Below are positions 1-11,110 of a stretch of 64,000 bases of DNA, in pieces. The DNA comes from Guillardia theta CCMP2712 (lineage: Eukaryota; Cryptophyceae; Pyrenomonadales; Geminigeraceae). Made by a program: the position numbers and the translations under genes. Position 1 is the stretch's first letter. Each line of letters begins with the position of its first letter. Below the pieces are notes generated by a model. The model searched no databases. It saw only the letters and a list, made by a program, of their open reading frames with translations, and was not told the origin of the DNA. Where the stretch lies: the NCBI RefSeq assembly GCF_000315625.1, contig NW_005434579.1:194072-258071 (forward strand). Direction: 5' to 3'.

Positions 1-3000
1 ACCGACAGGTTGCGGAGCGCGACAGCAGCATGCTCCTGCAAAAGCGTGAGGGGGAGAGGGCATGGGGTGCGATGCGGAAGGGGAAGCAGATGAGGGATGG
101 AGGAAGGGGAGGAGGAGGAGGAGGAGGAGGAGGAGGAGGAGGAGGAGGAGGAGGGATAGGAGGAGGAGGGATAGGAGGAGGAGGGATAGGAGGAGGAGGA
201 GGAGGAAGGAGGAGATGAGGTGACCTGAAGTCGCTCGTAGGGGGATCGGAGCATGGCGATGAGGGGAGGAAGTACTCCAGCATCCACGATCGATTCCTCG
301 AGCTCGGGGTCGAGCGCAAGGTTTCGGATGACGATGGCAGCCTGCTCCTGGATCTTCTGTTCGGAGGAGGAGAGGCAAGCGATGACGGGAGGCAGACAGC
401 CGTCCTCCACCATCTGCAGCTTGTTCTCCGGGTTGACAGAGAGGTTCCGCAGGGCGACGGCCGCGTGCTCTTGGATGGTCTTAGAGAAGCTGCGGAGCAG
501 CGCTACGATCCTCGCTACCCCCCCTGCCCTCACGATCTCCATCTCATACTGCGGGCTGACTGAGATATTGCGGATGGTCCCAACTGCCTGCTCCTGCAGC
601 TTCTCCCCGAGGGAGGGGTTGAGGAGCTCGAGGAGCGGAGGTATGCCCTGCTTCTGCACTATCACACCTCGGATGTCGGCGTCGATGGCCAGGTTGTGCA
701 GCGTGCCAGCCGCCTGCTCCTGGAGCTCCTCCTGCTCATGGCGGAGGAGCTCAACGAGGGGGAGGACGCCATTCTCCTTGACCAGCTTGCTCCTGTTCAC
801 CTCCGAGGAGGTCAGGTGCCGCAGCGTCACGCACGCATGCTCCTGCACGGCATGCGACTTGGACCGGAGGAGCTGGACCAGAGGAGGCAGACCACCCTCG
901 TACACGATCACGTTGCGCGCCTCCTCTACTGCCGACAGGTTCCTCAGGGCTCCGCACGCGTGCTCTTGGAGGGTGGTGTCTTGGATGGAGAGGAGGGAGA
1001 TGATGGCGCGGACCCCCCCCTCCTCGATGATCTTGACCTTGTTGTCGTTGTTGACGCTCAGGTTCTGGACAGCAGCGCACGCCTGCTCTTGCACGCGGAC
1101 GTTGGGGGAGCGGAGGAGCTTGAGGAGCGGGTTGATCGCTCCGACTTGAACCATCTTGACTTTGTTGCTCGCGTTCACCGCAAGGTTGCGGAGGACGACG
1201 CCGACCTGCAGCTGGACTTCTTCCTCCGGGGACTCTAGCAGGCGGACGAGTGGAGGTAGAGCTCCTTCCTGTTGAGTGCGAGTGAGGAGGAGTGAGGAGG
1301 GGAGGGAGGAGCAGGAGGAGGGAGGAGGAGATGGAGGAAGGGAATGGAGGGAATTGTTTACGTGTGGGTCTTTTAAGTTTTTTTCATTTTCAACTGGCAA
1401 TTTTCGAGGGACACCAAAACCGGGAAAAAGAAGGGGGGTAAAAAACCCATTTTTTTCCCTCCCGAACCCCCCCCCCCCCCCCCCTCCCCCCCCCCGCCCC
1501 TCTCAGTCAGAGTCTGTCTGTCTGACTGATTACACGAGGTGCAGATGCTACGGCAGACCGACTCTCTCTCCTTCCCTCCTTCTCCCTCCCTCCTCTTCCT
1601 CCTCCCCATCGTCACCTGGAGCTGCAGGCTGGCCTTGACGGAGTTGAGCATAGCGATAAGAGGAGGCAAGCAACCCTCTTCAACGATCCTGATCTCATTC
1701 TCGTCGCTCAGCGACAAGTTCCTGAGCGTGACTGCCGCATGCTCCTGGATGCTCTCCAGCGGCGACCGGAGGAGGTTGACGATGGCAGGAACGGCTCCCT
1801 CCTCTACCATCCTCACCTCGTTCTCAGGATCCAGCGAGAGATTTCTCAGCACGACGATCGCCTGCTCCTGTATCCCTGCGTTGCTCGACGCCAGCAGGGA
1901 GAGGAGCGCTGGCAGCCCCCCATGCCGCACCACCTTCACCTTGTTCTCTTCATGCACTGAGAGGTTCCTGAGCGCCAGGAGCGCAGCCTCCTGTAGCGCC
2001 TCGTCCGAGGAGTAGAGCATGCTGATCAGCGGCTCCAGCCCTCCCTCCTGCACGATCGCCACGTCGGTCCCGGGGAGGAGGGAGAGGTTGCGCAGGGTCA
2101 TGGCGGCCTGCAGCTGCACGCGGGGGCTGTGGGACATGAGCAGGGTGATGAGGGGGCCGACGGCGTTGGCAGCGACGATCTGCTCCTTGTTCTCCTCGAG
2201 GACGGAGAGGTTGCGGAGAGCGCCGGCGGCGTGCTCGAGGACAGGGATCTCGGGGGAGAGGAGGAGGGAGACAAGGGGCTCGATCGCTCCCTCGTTGACG
2301 ATGAGACGCTCGTTGTCCGGGTTGATGGCGAGGTTGCGCAGGCTGACAGCCGCATGCTCGTTGAGACGGAAGTTCCTGCTGCGCAGCAGGTCGATCATGG
2401 CAGGGATCGTTCCCTCCTGCACCATCTTGTGCTCGTTGGTGGCATTGATGGAGAGGTTGCGGAGAGCGACGGCCGCCTGCTCCTGGGTGAACTCGTTCTT
2501 GCTCTGGAGGAGGAGGACAAGGGGCTTCAGCGCCCCCTCCTGCACGATCTTGACCTTGTTCTCAGCGTTGACGGAGAGGTTGCGGAGGATGACAGCTGCG
2601 TGCTCCTGTATGGCTCGCTCCTCCATCTTGAGGCAAGACACCAGGACCGGCAGGCCGTTCCCGGCCACGATTTTTACCTCATTCTCGGCGTTCACCGAGA
2701 GGTTCCGCACACAGCCGATCGCCTGCTCAATTACTGCCGTCTTGGGCGACCGCATGAGGGCGAAGAGCGGAGGGAGAGCGTCCTCTTGTACTATCTTGAC
2801 CTGGTTGACCAGGTTGCTCGCAAGGTTGCGGAGCACTCCTGCTGCCAGCTGGCAGAGGAGGTGGTCCTCGCTGCGGAGCAGGAAGACCAGGGGGCCGAGC
2901 GCTCCCTCCTGCACGATCCTGACCTTGTTGTCCTGGTTGGCGCTGATGTTGCGGAGGGAGACGAGGACGTGCTCGTGGATCTTGGGGTCTTGGGAGCGCA

Positions 3001-6000
3001 GGGCTGAGACGAGAGGAGGGATGCCGTTCTCTGCTGCGATCCTGACCTCGTTCTCCGGGCTGAAAGAGAGGTTCCGGATGGCAACGGCTGCCTGGAGCTG
3101 GATCATGGGGTCGGAGGAGCGGAGCATGGCGAGGAGAGGAGGGAGGCCTCCTTCGGCGACGATCTTGGACTCGTTGTCCGGGTTGACGGAGAGGTTGCGC
3201 AGGCTGACAGCCGCATGCTCCTGGATCTTCTCGTTCTGTGAACGTACGAGGGTGAAGAGTCGAGGAAGAGCTCCCTTGGCGACAATCTGCAGCCTGGTCA
3301 GCAAAGGCCCAGCAGGAGTAGAGGAGAAAGGAGAGGAGGGGGAGAGGAGGGGAGAGACGATACTCCCGGGAGGGGAGGAAAGGGGCAGGATAGTACGAAG
3401 GGGGAGGGAGAGGGAAAGGAGGGAGGAAAGAAGAGGCGACAGAGGCAGGAGGAGGAGACCTTGGACTTGTTCTCGTTGTTGACTGAGAGGTTTCTGATGG
3501 CGCCGCACGCCTGCTCGACGAGGACCTCGTTGGGGCTGCTCAGCATGGCGACGAGGGGAGCAAGCGCTCCCTCCTGCACGATCTTGGTGTCGTACTCGGG
3601 GTTGACGGAGATGTTTCGGACGGCAACGGCCGACTGCTCCTGGATCGTCTCCTGCGGAGAGCGGAGGAGAGCGACGAGCGGGGGGAGGCCGCCCTCGTGC
3701 ACGATCTTGACCTTGTTGTCAGGGTTAACGGAAAGGTTGCGGATAGCTCCGCACGCCTGCTCCTGGATGGAGGGCTTGGGGGATCGGAGGAGGGTGATGA
3801 GCGGGGTGAGCCCTCCTGCACTGACGATCTTCGTCTCGTTCTCTGCGTTGACGGAGATGTTGCGCAGAGTGACCAGCGCCTGCTCGACGATGTGGTCGTC
3901 TGTGTGCTGGAGCAGCTCGATGAGAGGAGGGAGCGCGCCCTCGTGCACCAGCGCCGTCTCGTTCTCCTCCGTCAGCGACACGTTTCTCAGCGCCACCGCC
4001 GCCTGCTCTTGGATCCGAGGGAGCGGGGAGGAGAGGAGGATGATGAGTGGGGCCAGTCCTCCGGCCTGGGAGATCCGGTTCTTGTTCTCGTCGTTGACCG
4101 ACAGGTTGCGCAGCAGCGTCGCTGCCTGCTCCTGGATACGCTCGTCTGGAGAGCGAAGCAGACCGATCATGTAAGGTAGAGCCCCCTCCTCCCCGATCTT
4201 CCTGCTGACCTCCCTCTTCATGCTCAGGTTCCTCAGGGCGCCGCACGCATGCTCCTGCACGTCCTTGTTGTCGCTTCTCAGCAAATCGATGAGCCCTCCG
4301 AGCCCTCCCTCCTCCACGATCCTTGTCTGGTTGTCCGGGTTCGACGAGAGGACGCGCAAGGCAGCAGCCGCCTGCTCCTGCACCCCGACGTTGACAGAGC
4401 TCAGGCATGCGACGAGGGGAGGGAGCGACCCAGACTCCACCACAGCCACCTTGTTCGCGGAGTCCAGCGCAACGTTGCGGAGGCAAGCAGCAGCGAGCAT
4501 CTGGAGGTTGTCCTCGTACGCTCGGAGCATGTTGATGAGAGGAGGGATGATCCCCTCCTGTACAACCTTGAGCTGGTTCTCCGAGTTGGCGCACAGGTTC
4601 CGCAGCGCGATCACCGCCTGCTCTTGGATCTCCATCACAGAGGAGGAGAGGAGCTCTATCAGAGGACGCAGGCCCACGTCTCGAGCAATCTTTACTTTGT
4701 TCTCGTCGTTGACGGACAGGTTGCGGATGGCCCCACAAGCGTGGAGCTGCACCTCTGTCGAGGGGTGCGAGAGGAGAGCGATCAGTGGGGGGATGGCTCC
4801 CTCCACGGCCATCTTAACGTCGTTTCCCTCCTTCACAGACAGGTTCCTCAGCGTGGCAGTTGCATGCTGCAAGATGTTCACGATGGGGGATCGGAGGAGC
4901 GCGATCAGCCCTGACAGCGCCCCCTCCTGCACGATCTTGGTCTTGTTGTCGTAATGGATACTGAGATTCCTCATGGTTCCAACAGCAAGCTCCTGGATCC
5001 TCTCCTCCGGGCTCTTGAGCAGGGTCACGAGGGAAGGCAGCACGCCTTTCTCCGCCATCCGCATCTTGTTCTCCGCGTTGATCGAGAGGTTCCACAGCAC
5101 CATGATCACCTGCTCCAGGACCTTGAAGGACGGGGTTCGCAGCAAGGGGATCAACCATGCCAGTCCTCCCTCCTGAACAATCCTGACCTTGTTCTGATCG
5201 TTCTCCGAGAGGTTGCGGAGGGCTCCTGCAGCGTTCTCCTGAACATCCAGGTCGCTGCTTCGCAGCAGGTTGATGAGCGGAGGGAGGCCTCCTTCCTGCA
5301 CGATTTTCACCTCGCTCTCGCTGTTCACCGAGAGGTTCCTGAGGATCACAGCTGCATGCACTTGGAGCCGAGGCTCGTTGGTTCGAAGGAGGGAGATGAT
5401 GGCAGGTAATCCTCCCTCCTGGATGATGTTCCGTTCGTTCTCTGTCGTCAGGCTGAGATTCCTGAGGATCACAGCTGCCTGCTCCTGCACTACCAGCTGG
5501 GGAGATCGCAAGAGGGCGATGAGAGGAGGCAGCGCCCCGTCCGTGGCGAAGTACACTTTGTTCGCATCGTTCACTGACAGGTTCCGCAGCGCAACAGACG
5601 CTTGCTCGACGACCTTGTAGTTGGGCGACCGCAGCAGGTCGACCAACGGTTTGATCCCTCCCTCCTGCACGATCTTGAACTCATTCTGAGGGTGGACGGA
5701 CAGGTTTCTAATCGCTCCCGACGCCTGGATGAGGACGGGGTCACTCTGCGACCGCAGCAGGGCGATCAGGTGTGGTAGCGCCCCCTCCTGGACGATCTTG
5801 ACCTTGTTCTCGTCATTCACGGCAAGATTGCGCAGAGTTCCTGCAGCTTGCTCTTGTATCTTCGGATTGTTTGATTGTAGCAGCCTGACCATGTATGTAA
5901 GAGCACCCTCCCTGACGATCTTGAGGTGATTTTCTGCATTGACGGACAATGACCAAAGGGCGCCTGCTGCTTGCTGTTGGATCCCTTCATTGGACGAGGA

Positions 6001-6075
6001 CAAGAGATCAACCAATGGCGGAAGACCTCCCTCCTGCACGATCAATTCTGCATTTACAAAGCCAAGATTCGGCAT
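1..6075 (-). CDS. giant armadillo (ARM) repeat protein, 3' end cut by window edge
   Basis: Four exon blocks on the minus strand encode tandem units of about 41 residues: 3460..6075, 1616..3286, 225..1268 and 1..35. Each unit looks like EGALPPLVALLRS ... IQEQAAVALRNLSVN. This is the classic ARM pattern, a superhelical protein-binding scaffold. I count about 43 repeats in more than 1,770 residues, with nothing but ARM units. Introns 3287-3459 and 36-224 close in phase between conserved repeat positions. Across 1269-1615 the phase closes, but the joined repeat lacks about 20 residues (60 nt). That intron holds a long poly-C tract, so a lost exon or an assembly collapse is likely. The start is uncertain. 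The ATG at 6075 opens the block, but TTTGTAAATGCAG just after it could be an acceptor, placing the true start further upstream. Binding partner and cellular site cannot be read from the sequence. Confidence 0.85.
100..210. repeat. (GGA)n tract inside ARM-gene intron
   Basis: A run of GGA triplets with interspersed GGGATA units fills most of the intron at 36-224. On the transcribed minus strand it is a polypyrimidine tract upstream of the acceptor TTTTGCAG. Confidence 0.8.
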
Positions 6076-6114
6076 CTTTCAGGCTTCTATTCCTTGAAGT
6101 TGCAGACACAGATT

Positions 6115-6399
6115 TCAAAAATCAAGGATGGAATTGGAACCTACAGTGAGCAGGGAGTCAGCAAAGTTTGAACAGAAGTCTTCGTTCGAGCAAGAACGCA
6201 ACAACATTCTGATGGCAACATCGCAATCGATCTTCATCACCCCATACCATTGTCTCAAACAACAGCACAGCCAACGATGGCGCAGACAGTGCAGGCAAAG
6301 ACGATCTTCTTGAGCACCACAACACGGGTATCCCAACAAGGGCATTGCATGAGACGACATCATGAGGAGTGTTACGAGGAGCAATCGAGCACCTCTCAT
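6115..6399 (-). CDS. small ORF with signal-peptide-like N-terminus (doubtful)
   Basis: From the ATG at 6399 the minus strand encodes 94 residues. The first about 23 (MRGARLLLVTLLMMSSHAMP) look like a signal peptide and are followed by a cysteine-rich segment. It lies just upstream of the ARM gene in the same orientation, so it could be a separate small secreted protein or the 5' exon of that gene. I see no convincing splice that would join them. It may equally be chance. Confidence 0.2.
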   Translation of the reverse strand: MRGARLLLVTLLMMSSHAMPLLGYPCCGAQEDRLCLHCLRHRWLCCCLRQWYGVMKIDCDVAIRMLLRSCSNEDFCSNFADSLLTVGSNSILDF

Positions 6400-6795
6400 T
6401 GTTCTGATCCCATACCTCCTCACCTTCGCTCGTATGCCATTGCTCGCGCCTGTTTCAGTTGATCCTCCTCCTAGTCGACGCCCCTATGAACCGAAATTCG
6501 ACAGTTTTTACTTAACTATTTCGAGTACTAGATTACAGTTTGCCAGTTGTCTTTTACATTGAAATTTCATGATCAAGTTTGAAAACAAATTTCAATTATG
6601 AAAACAAATTTCAATCATAATTGAAATGTATCTGTCACCGAAGATTCTCAGCACCGGTGGTATAGTTTTATTATCAAAGTTCACCCATTACAGGGTAGGG
6701 TACTTCTCGTTCACCTATTTTTATCGAACAGGCTTGACGGCAGTGAAAACTTTCAAAGTTTCACTGAGCCGCGCCCTACATGCTGAGTACCGTAC
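6400..6795. other. AT-rich intergenic stretch
   Basis: No credible ORF. Around 6560-6625 the AT-rich sequence carries two close copies of AACAAATTTCAAT followed by the partial inverse ATAATTGAAAT, so it could form a weak hairpin. Confidence 0.4.
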
Positions 6796-6910
6796 CTTTA
6801 CTCAAAGTTAAGTTAAAATCAGTACGAGGACAATCAGGAGAGTCGGTCGAGGAGGCCGCTTGACCCAGTGACACTGTCGCACAGGCCAAACGGCGAGAAG
6901 AGAAAAGACT
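6796..6910 (+). repeat. dispersed repeat element, copy 1
   Basis: It begins with CAAAGTTAAGTTAAAA, then TCAGTACGAGGACAATCAGG, and ends with ACGGCGAGAAGAGAAAAGAC. The same ordered blocks occur inverted at 49040-49171. The next block of that copy (GACAGCGAGAACCAAACC) is found here only after a gap, at 7259-7276, as if about 345 bp had been inserted. Confidence 0.65.
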
Positions 6911-7254
6911 GATGGAGCGTATGCCAGCCGTGCCAGTCAGATAGCGCCGAGTTAACAAAAACTCTCCTGTAAACCAAGACGACTTACGTGTTTGCGAGGC
7001 GGCAATGTAGCGTGTGGGACGAAGAGGGGGAAGTTTCAGGCTACAGGCTAGCCGTCTTGCTAAGGTCCTCTTATGTCTGGATGCTTGGGTTTCACATCCT
7101 AGCATACAACGGTCTGTCTCTCATGTGCTCCTCAATTCTGGTTTTGTGTACATTAAACTCGGTCTTCGGAGCAAAAACTGTCTTGTTACAACTAAGGTCG
7201 ATGTGATATCTGCGTGACTTTGGACTAGTACAAGTCTAACAAACTTGTATTCCG

Positions 7255-7770
7255 TCAAAGACAGCGAGAACCAAACCCAATCCTGCACCCGGTCCGGTAC
7301 CCGGTGACAGGCCCACCGGTGACCGTACTCGGAGGCTCTGAGTGACGGACCGTCGTACGACGGTCAGTGATGGCCGCGGCGCCGCGCCGCGGCGGCCCCC
7401 GGCAGTCGGCACGGTGCTGATCGGACTCCCGAGGACTCCGCCGGGCCGGGGGACTGGGACTCGGGATGACTGAGCCTAGTGACGGACTCGTGAGCGGCGC
7501 CGGGCGACCGCGGCGCGGCGCCGGCCCCACGGACCCGGGTCGCCGGGATCACCGGGACCATTGAACTTCCGGAACTTCGGAAGCCTTCACTGTCGTACGG
7601 CGTGAAGGCCGTACGGTGGCAGCCTGTACGCCGCCGTACTGAGTTTCAAAGTTTGGCCGCAAGCCTTGCCAGGAAGTCAAGTTGACTGAGCCTGGCAGCC
7701 TAGTACGCCGCGCTAGTAGCAACTTGCCAAGTTGAGTCACGGTGAACTGAGTTTCATTAACAAAAAAAAT
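7255..7770. repeat. GC-rich island 1
   Basis: Very GC-rich and without a credible ORF. Short words recur densely in both orientations: GTGAC/GTCAC, GGACTC/GAGTCC, CGGAAC/TTCCGG, GTACGG/CCGTAC. It starts with a block shared with the dispersed element at 49 kb. Similar islands occ at 14.3, 20.2, 33.4, 37.6, 48.9 and 51.9 kb. Confidence 0.55.
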
Positions 7771-7952
7771 CACGCCGAGATGCCGCAAGGCTTCAACGGA
7801 GTCACGCGCGGCAGTTGGAAAATCTGACCGTTAGGCTCGAAGATGCGGTATACCGTACAAAAGCTAGAGGGCCTGAATGGACGCGCCTAACTACAACCAC
7901 CGGGCTTTCCACCGAGTTGCTGCGTGCTATCTCATTATCACTGCGAGCCAAG

Positions 7953-9169
7953 TTACATGTGCTTGTCGATGATAGGAGCCAGCTTCTCGACAGTGTCCGA
8001 TTCATCCATGTTGCCCTCAATGCCTGGAGAAGGATTCACTTCGAGTCGAGTCCGAGCGGTTGTGACTTACCCGCAATGAAGTTCTTGAGGGGGATCTCGC
8101 CAGCGTCGGGGGGGCAGCGCATGATCATGGCCATGAACGCCTCCTTGGGGAACCCGTCCTTGTTGTCCGCAGGAAGCAGATCAAGAAACCAGGCGTAAAG
8201 CTTGTCCGGGCTTCCTCCGGTCTGAGATTCGCATCCAGTCAGAGGGAAGATGCTCCCACAGCGAGTACAGACCTTGGCGTGGAGAGCTTCCAGCTTTGGC
8301 TTGAGCTCAGGCATGACGGCGTTTGAGTGCTTCCTTCGCTTGATAGCATCTCTCACCTGGGAGATCACCTGGCAGAGCATCAGCATGTAAGCCCCGCATG
8401 CACAAACGGGCCAGTCTACCTTCTCCTCGAAAATCTCAGGAGTGTCCTTGGCTGGAATCATTTTGGAGAAGCAGCTCACGAGCTGGTCGGAGGTGACGAT
8501 GGGACCGTCGGGGCCTGGGCTCTTCACCTGCTCCTCGGAGACATCACAGAGGAACCTGAAGGTCGAATAACACGTCAGAATCTTAAAAACCAAAGAAGCT
8601 TCGCCAAGATATTCAAGAGGGGAATGGTGTACGTACGCGACAGCCGGAGGAGGAAGAGGTGGCTTGCCATTAGTCATAGCAATGGTGTTGAGCATGTCAT
8701 GGACAGCAACTAGACGACCGCCGACAAGGCCGTGATATTCTTCCAAGTCGGATCTGAACTTCTCGACGATGGTCTTAGCCTGATTCAAGTACATTTCAGG
8801 AGACGTACGAAACACTATCCGGCTATCATTCACAGAGCTACGAGGCAATCAAAATACCATAAGGACTCACAACAAATTGCTACAGAGGAATCAGCCAACA
8901 ACTGATATACTATCTCGCACCTCGGATGCTCAAATTGTATAGCGTACATCAAACACCAAAATTCGCGTACAGAATCTGCCATAACCTTGCTTCACCCCTT
9001 ATTCATTCCTTTTCATCACTTTCTTCCCTCGCGTCTCACTAGCCATCAAGCTCCCGCCTTCGATTCGTCTTCTTGTTACCTCTTCCTCCCTCCTCCCTCC
9101 TCCCTCCTCCCTCCTCCCTCCTCCCTCCTCCTCCCTTACCTCTGGATGGACATTGGGATCGGACGACAT
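7953..9169 (-). CDS. unrecognised protein of 242 residues, 4 exons
   Basis: Exons 9140..9169, 8637..8779, 8071..8555 and 7953..8023 join in phase across three introns: 360 nt with donor GTAAGG, 81 nt with GTACGT, and 47 nt with GTAAGT. They give a protein starting MSSDPNVHPE and ending at TAA. An in-frame ATG at 9226 would add 19 residues. The protein is soluble-looking, with no signal peptide or membrane span. A CxxC pair followed by a further Cys (CTRCGSIFPLTGC) about two-thirds of the way along could bind a metal. I do not recognise the family. The open reading of the short introns explains why the region looks like one longer ORF. Confident as a gene, not in function. Confidence 0.7.
9060..9136. 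repeat. CTCC-type tract
   Basis: CTCCCTC units repeat directly downstream of the first exon of the minus-strand gene, inside its 360-nt intron. Confidence 0.7.
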
Positions 9170-9239
9170 GACTGATGACGCACAACCTTTGCACGCCAGA
9201 AGTTGAACCCACCCCTCCAAATCCATACAACTACCCGGT

Positions 9240-9910
9240 CCTTAGCAATCCGGGCCTCGGCAAATCGGCACCCGGCATCGGGTTCCGGGGCCAACTGAGC
9301 TGGTCACTAACATAGCCTCTGAGGCGGGTGAGCTTGCTATGTGTATTCCCCAACTTCACAAACTTCCAGGTGGGTAGTCCAATAGCTGTTTCAATCCAAA
9401 CATTCTCTACAAATTTTGAAATATTGTATTTTAATTTAAAAATATTTTGAATATTTGAAAATTTCTCTCGACACTACCCACTTGTTGAGTATTCCTCCTC
9501 CTTCCCCAGTTTCCCCCAGTTTGTTGGACCCCACCCCCCTAGTTTATCTATACACACGGGTCTTTGCTGTTTCCCGCCTCCGACAACCCCTGACTTATGA
9601 CAAGGACGGTGCGAGTACCCTAGCTTATTGACAACCTACCCACCTTTTTTACTGCAAAAGTACCCCATCCGAAATATATCGACACCACCCTAGCCCGAAG
9701 AAATTACCCCTACCCTCATGTCCACTTCAATCTCTTGATTCCACTACCCCTACCCCTATTAAAATGGAATAGCCCCCATAACGTGTATACCACCCTTGTG
9801 CTGTCATGTCCCACCAAGCCTTTGACAGCTTGGGGTACCGGTATTCATACTACCACTACCCCTTATCTAATGGTACCCCACCCCCGGGGTCCGTGCACGC
9901 TCCCCCATGC
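9240..9910. repeat. C-rich ACCCC-type island
   Basis: Irregular runs of ACCCC, TACCCC and CCCACC on the plus strand, separated by AT-rich patches (for example 9410-9470). No ORF with coding character. It is one of about ten such islands in the window. Confidence 0.5.
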
Positions 9911-11110
9911 CGGTTCTTCGACGATGGCTGGCGAAGAGGAGCAGGGAGGAGTCATGGAGGGAAGGAAAGGAGGCAGGCATTGCAAGAAGAGGCAGAGACG
10001 AAGACAACGATAGAAAGAGAAGAACAACAAGCCATAGGAGGGAGGATGATGTCTTTTACAAAGCGGAGAGAGACAGTATAGGCGTTGACTCACGATAGGG
10101 CTGAGGAGATGAGAAGGAAGAATTCGTGCATGATACGGAGGAGCCAAGAGATCAAGCGTGTGTGGATGTAGAATTAAGTTTGTTCTGAGGTAAGGTGAGC
10201 ACATTTTTTAATGCAGTGTCAAAGAGTAGACTGCATGGGTATTCTTGAGGTGCTCGTTGCCATAAAGGGATTGCATCGCGATCTTTCTTTAGCAATGAAG
10301 ACAACTACCGTGACAAGTCAGAATGTGTTGAGCGAGATGAGTGCATTAAACATGCGAGTGAAAATTCTTAAGATCTAGCGTAGACTTTATCGAGGGACTG
10401 GTGAAAAAAGAATTGCGTCGTTTGAAGATGTCGTAATGACTGAGTGATGGAGGGTTGTCAAGAAAGCAAATGAGAAGCAAAGATCACAAAAGAATGATAT
10501 CCCAGAGGTATAATGAATTAAGGGAGAGAGAAAGAGAAGCTGAAGTTCTTGATTGAATGGGACGAGCGCAGCAGCAAACTTTGGACTCATGCAGGAAATT
10601 TGAGATATGACATGGATCCTCTTGCTATTGTTGTTGCATTGCAACAAGTTCGTTACTCTCGCAGACTTTCCCCCTTTCATTGGGTCTTGTCTCATGGATT
10701 GTATCCCATCTAATTTCCTTGCACTCACTCAAGTCTCTTCACAGGTGGCATATATGGTTAGGCCGCAGTTGAAGCAGCGATGATGACAGCAGTGTTGGAG
10801 GAAATGCACTATGCTCATTGAAGCCGTGAAGCTGCCCTCCATTAGAAAGCTTTTGAAGGAGAAAGCAAGCAGGAGCAATGAGGGCTCGTAGGAAAAAGGA
10901 TCTCTGAGGAAGCAGCCAGACTCGGGGTCGGAAGGCTTCCGTCGAGTATTGAACACCACAACAGGGCTTCCCCGTTGGATTGCATAGATTAGGTTCGCTT
11001 GATTGTTGGGGAAGGAGAGAGTTGGCACGGGGTCACCTTTGGTTGGATGCTGGACTGCCGTGTAATCTCATCCTTGGTGTGACCGCGTCAGTCACCATCC
11101 TTCGTCAAGG
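9911..11110. other. intergenic, no firm gene
   Basis: Purine-rich sequence at 9930-10080, then AT-balanced sequence. On the minus strand 10729..11028 is open for 99 codons but begins with GTG and has no ATG upstream before a stop. It could be an unplaced exon, with a readable but unrecognised product. It ends only about 80 bp from the carrier gene start, so this interval must also hold that gene's promoter. Confidence 0.3.

Noticed and set aside
2019-3482. Long open frame on the plus strand (487 codons), and another at 253-1149
   Set aside because: Both are exact antisense of ARM repeats. They show periodic restatements of the reverse complement of the repeat codons and no independent protein features.
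10729-11028. 99-codon minus-strand frame upstream of the carrier gene
   Set aside because: It has no ATG and no convincing acceptor, and could not be linked to other exons. Kept only as a note in the intergenic entry.
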